Made by a program: the position numbers and the translations under genes. 64,000 nucleotides of DNA, from the NCBI RefSeq assembly GCF_020740795.1, contig NC_067282.1:153994858-154058857 (forward strand), written 5' to 3'. Source of the stretch: Apus apus. Taxonomy: Eukaryota; Chordata; Aves; Apodiformes; Apodidae. Positions 60,400 through 64,000 of this stretch are shown piece by piece; the stretch's first letter is position 1; each line of letters starts with the position of its first letter. Under the pieces are notes generated by a model that searched no databases, was not told the origin of the DNA, and saw only the letters and a program-made list of their open reading frames with translations.

Positions 60400-61780
60400 T
60401 CTTACTTTGCAACACTGGCTATACCACCTTTGCTTCACAGACAGCAAAACTCACTTCAATGTGAGCAAGAAAACTGCATGGTCTGTGTTAATGGCACCAC
60501 GTGAATTGAAGGAGCAGGTCAAGTCTGTGTGCTAGCAGAGGGTATAAATGTGGTGTATTATTCTCCTAATCTCCACGACTCCAGTCAATATCAGTACGTG
60601 TAACCCAATGGGATTCTTTTCCAGCATTGGCATTAAAAAGATTACCCCCACATCATAAAGGAGAAAATCATTACTGGGAAGCAGTAGCCAGTCCTCTGGG
60701 CAAAGCTAGCTAGCATTTCACAGAGCTGCACTATAAGCTGGTTTGAAAAAGGAAAAAACAACCAGCCACATTCCCTGGGAGGCAGCAAGCACTTTGACCA
60801 GTTAAATTACTGAGATGGCATAGAGCTTTTCCACCTCTATTGCAAGTATGAGTCAGTTTATTGTGCAGGCTTCTGTACTCAAATCTGTGTGATTTTTTTT
60901 TTTGTTTGTTTTTTTTAAAAAAGGAAGCAAGTTGTGGAGAGTGCCTTTGTTACTTGCAGCATTTTCTTTTTTATTTTAGTCACATCCATGGAGGCTGCAT
61001 CTAGGGCTGCCTGTGTTTCAGTTTTAAACTTCTGTGTCTGGCATACTGCACTTGTTTTGCAGTGTAAGATGATTAAGTGCAAGTCATTGCCCTTGATGAG
61101 AACACAGTCCTAATAGTTTAGCTAAACTGCCTTACAGGATGCAAACATGGGATACATGAAGTAGCCATTTTGGTCTGCATGGTGGTTTTAGCGATTCCTG
61201 CGTTTGGCACACAAAATGTTGGGCAACTTACTGAATTGTCATCTATGAAGGTCATGCCCATGCTGTAGCATAGCACATGTATTGGAGCCAGCTGTGAATG
61301 CTCTCTTGGCACTGTGACCAGCCCAGCTGTGGCAGCAGGCAGCTCACTTCCACCTCTGCAGCTCCTCTCACATTGAGCTCTGCACTACTGAAGCCATGTA
61401 GTCTGTTATACTTTCAATCAGCATTAGGGTAGTTATTTTTAATAAAGATTTAAGCAATCAATTTATTTTGCCCTTTGGCAAAGAAGTTACTGTAAATGCT
61501 TGTCTTAGTGAGACCTGAATGCAATAAAAAGACTATCCTTTCCTTCATTCTGCACATTTCCATTCTCCAAAGGCCCTTCTTACCTCTTGGCTTGCTAACC
61601 TCCAGGCACAAGATGTTCCAGGCTTTGGATGATTATGACATGTTTTGTCTAGGTTATTAGATCTTCCTCCTGACTTATTTTTTTTTTTAAGCAGACTATT
61701 GCATTAAGCAGAAGTTAACAGGGATGGTGATGGAAGGCTTCAGAGCAGAAAATTAAAGACAGTTTTGCTTGCTCAAGAAT
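60400..61780. other. XRCC6-SNU13 tail-to-tail interval
   Basis: No gene recognised. A T- and A-rich tract lies at 60893-60924. Extra poly(A)-like hexamers on both strands suggest that some 3' UTRs could reach into this stretch. Confidence 0.45.
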
Positions 61781-63390
61781 CCTTTATTTCTGCTCCTTAT
61801 GTGCTTTGTCTTACATTGGCTGTCTTGGTATGGTACAACAAGACAAGTCCTTTGCAAAGCTGTGGTTTTAAACACAACTAACTCAACAGTCAGCATCAGT
61901 AGAGGGGAACAGCAGCATTTCTAAACTTCCTACAAAGGACTCCAAACTCTTCACATTAAGCTCACTTCAGCAAGGCTATTAGTTATCAGCCATTTACAAA
62001 AATGTACGGACATGCATTCTCTTCAGTCTTTTGTGAGCTGGTTTCTTCTGCTTGTGATGTACTTACTAAAAGGATAAAGTTAGTGCCTCTGTGGAAACAT
62101 TACAATATTATTCTCCCCTCTGCTCTTGTACCTATTGGTCTTTCCATGCTAGCTTTGCTTTGGTATCCTACAATAGAAGAGAGGTTTGAAAAGACCCATT
62201 CCAACAGAGGTTTAGACTCTTCTGCTCAGACCAGTAAGTGGATTTATTATACAGTATGTATTTAACTAAGGATACCTCCATAAAGCCACCGCTAACCCAG
62301 AATGCTGGTGGTGCTTCCTGCCTTTCCAGAACATGAGATTATCCAACATTCTGCAGACTCAGGTTGTTTTATCTGAAATATTACTTGCTCTCTGTTGCCT
62401 TGGCCATGACTTAAAGGGTTTCTCTTAAGTCAGGTGACTTAAGAGTAGAGCAGCTTCCCTAAAAGCATGAGATATGTAAGGTACCTGTCAGGCTGCTCTC
62501 AGCCATGTTTTGTACTAAAATACCCTAGGAAGCCCAAGGTGATTGATAACAGTCCAAGCAAAGAAAGCTGAAGGAGTGTGAGCTACCACACTGCAATAGC
62601 CTTTAGGCAATCTCCCAGCAGTTCAGCTTTACAAGTAGCAACACTTCACAGTTAGTTGCAAATGCTTCCCCGAGGGAATTGACAATTCTAATTTAGCTTT
62701 GTCATCAATTTTATTTTTCTTAAAAAGTCAGCATTTAAAAATAAAGCAAGAGATTTCCCCTTGTGCACTGCAGATTTCTGCTCCCCCTAGGTATCTTACA
62801 GAAGTCTCTTGTCTGGTTTCAAGAAGAAAAAGGGTTGTGCTGTGTGTCCTGATCTTGGCTCCATCTGCTGCTCCACAGCAGCCTCTGCCCACCTCCGTGT
62901 GGCCTGCGTTGCTCCGTGGCTGACAGCAGTAACCAGCAGCCTGGATGCACATGGTGTGCAGGGAACCTCACACCTCGTCCTCAGGAGACTAAACCATTCC
63001 AAAACAGTTACTCACACCTGTTAGAAGCTGAAACTCAGCAGAAACATTGCAATGCAGAGTAAGGTAACGGGTGGGTTAACAAAGCCCTGAGCAGGCAGAC
63101 ATGGAGATAAGGGGAGAATTGTTTTTTTTTCTTTCTTTTAAACATCAAACAGGCGATACAGTTGTACAATCATTTTTCAAGAAGGAATACAATGAGAATG
63201 AATGTGTTTGAGTGGAATAATAGAAAAGGAGGGGGAGGAGGGGGAGAAACACTAAGAATTGAACCATCATGAAAAAAAATATGGTATTTTGAAACAAAAC
63301 ACAGATACCAAAACTATTATTTCAGCTGAAGCTAGACATTAACTCCCCCTGACTTCCGCTTTCCTACTCCACATACAAACTCCTTGGCAT
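61781..63390 (-). other. SNU13: SNU13 3' UTR (inferred)
   Basis: Noncoding sequence following the SNU13 stop on the minus strand. Canonical minus-strand AATAAA signals lie at 62710-62715 (about 680 nt from the stop) and 61793-61798 (about 1.6 kb). Which is used is not known. Confidence 0.5.
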
Positions 63391-63653
63391 TTAGACCAAC
63401 AGTCTCTCTATAGCTTGCTGGACAGACTGGATCTGAGGCTTTAGCTGTGATCCCTCCTTGATGGTGATGGAGCAGGCAATGACAGGCCGGGAAACGCCAC
63501 AGGCCCGGCCCAGGGCTTGCTTAGAGCGCACAAACACGTAGGGTACGTTCTTGTCCTCACAGAGGAGAGGGAGGTGCAGGATGATCTCCAAGGGCTCTGC
63601 ATCTGCTGCCATCACAATGAACTCCGCTATCCCTCGGTTCAGGGTCTTTGTGG
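63391..63653 (-). CDS. SNU13: 15.5K/NHP2-like protein 1, last coding exon (partial)
   Basis: L7Ae-family RNA-binding protein that recognises the kink-turn of the U4 snRNA 5' stem-loop and of box C/D snoRNAs, in the nucleolus and the spliceosomal tri-snRNP. This exon covers residues 42 (partly) to 128 of a 128-aa protein: 2 bases, 86 codons and stop TAA. The acceptor is TTTTACAG. Landmarks are [53 protein letters not shown] and the end AIERLLV, nearly identical to the human protein with a few changes ([19 protein letters not shown]). Earlier exons lie beyond the right edge. It is convergent with XRCC6. Confidence 0.97.
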
Positions 63654-63869
63654 CTGTAAAAGAAACTCAAGAGTAAGTCTAGGTCCCTCTGGAAAGCACA
63701 TCTAATGAACATTAGAAGCTGAGACTGGCACGAGCATGAAGGAGATGCAGCGGTAGCATGATGACACGTCAAAGGAAGATGGCAGCTTAGAGGGCCAGGA
63801 AAGGAGTTATTGACAGGGCTGCACTTGAGGTGCTGTGCCCAGCACTGCCCTCGAGCACAAGTGCAAGAT

Positions 63870-64000
63870 TCACAGAATCACAGAAGTATTGAGGCTGGAA
63901 AAGACCTCTGAAATCATCAAGTCCAGCCTATGACCTAACATAACCACATTGGCTAGACCATGGCAGTAAGCACCACATCCAGCCTTTCCTTAAAGACCTT
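63870..64000 (-). mobile_element. CR1 LINE 3' fragment running off the window
   Basis: Begins with CACAGAATCACAGAAGTATT, then GAGGCTGGAAAAGACCTCTG and AAATCATCAAGTCCAGCC, a CR1 tail type different from the other copies here. Minus strand, in the SNU13 intron upstream of the last exon; continues past 64000. Confidence 0.88.

Overview
This is a vertebrate nuclear window, and almost certainly a bird. It has short multi-exon genes with GT-AG introns, CpG-island promoters, and a repeat content made almost entirely of CR1 LINE fragments whose 3' ends carry the short direct repeats (ATTCTATG type) usual in birds. I see no Alu- or L1-like repeats. I could not fix the species.

Gene order, left to right: POLR3H (minus, first two coding exons only), CSDC2 (plus), PMM1 (minus), DESI1 (minus), XRCC6/Ku70 (plus), SNU13 (minus, last coding exon only). 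This matches the order I recall for human 22q13.2. Four genes are complete, and joining their exons gives uninterrupted frames: CSDC2 153 aa in 3 coding exons, PMM1 257 aa in 8, DESI1 169 aa in 6, XRCC6 611 aa in 12. All exon edges were read by eye from splice sites and from reading frame continuity.

Region by region: 1-3450 holds the POLR3H 5' end with a CpG-island promoter and a 15-unit, 10-bp minisatellite. 3.5-8.2 kb is intergenic with two CR1 fragments. 8.2-17.5 kb is CSDC2, with a probable noncoding first exon near 8.3-8.5 kb, a long intron and coding exons at 14.8-15.8 kb. 17.5-20.6 kb is a tail-to-tail gap. 20.6-29.15 kb is PMM1. 29.3-32 kb is intergenic and carries the largest CR1, with part of a reverse transcriptase. 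32-47.7 kb is DESI1, with a roughly 3-kb candidate 3' UTR and an 8.5-kb first intron. 47.7-48.2 kb is a divergent DESI1/XRCC6 promoter with a perfect NRF1 palindrome and CCAAT boxes. 48.2-60.4 kb is XRCC6. 60.4-64 kb is a tail-to-tail gap followed by SNU13.

The genes do not form one pathway. They are housekeeping functions in a conserved neighbourhood: RNA polymerase III subunit, RNA-binding cold-shock protein, mannose-1-phosphate supply, deSUMOylation, DNA end-joining and U4/box C/D RNP assembly. I found no unknown multi-gene system. The points most worth checking are a GC-AG intron that splits the Ku70 nuclear localisation signal, a 22-nt micro-exon in DESI1, the E-box-bearing minisatellite near the POLR3H promoter, and an unassigned block in DESI1 intron 1.
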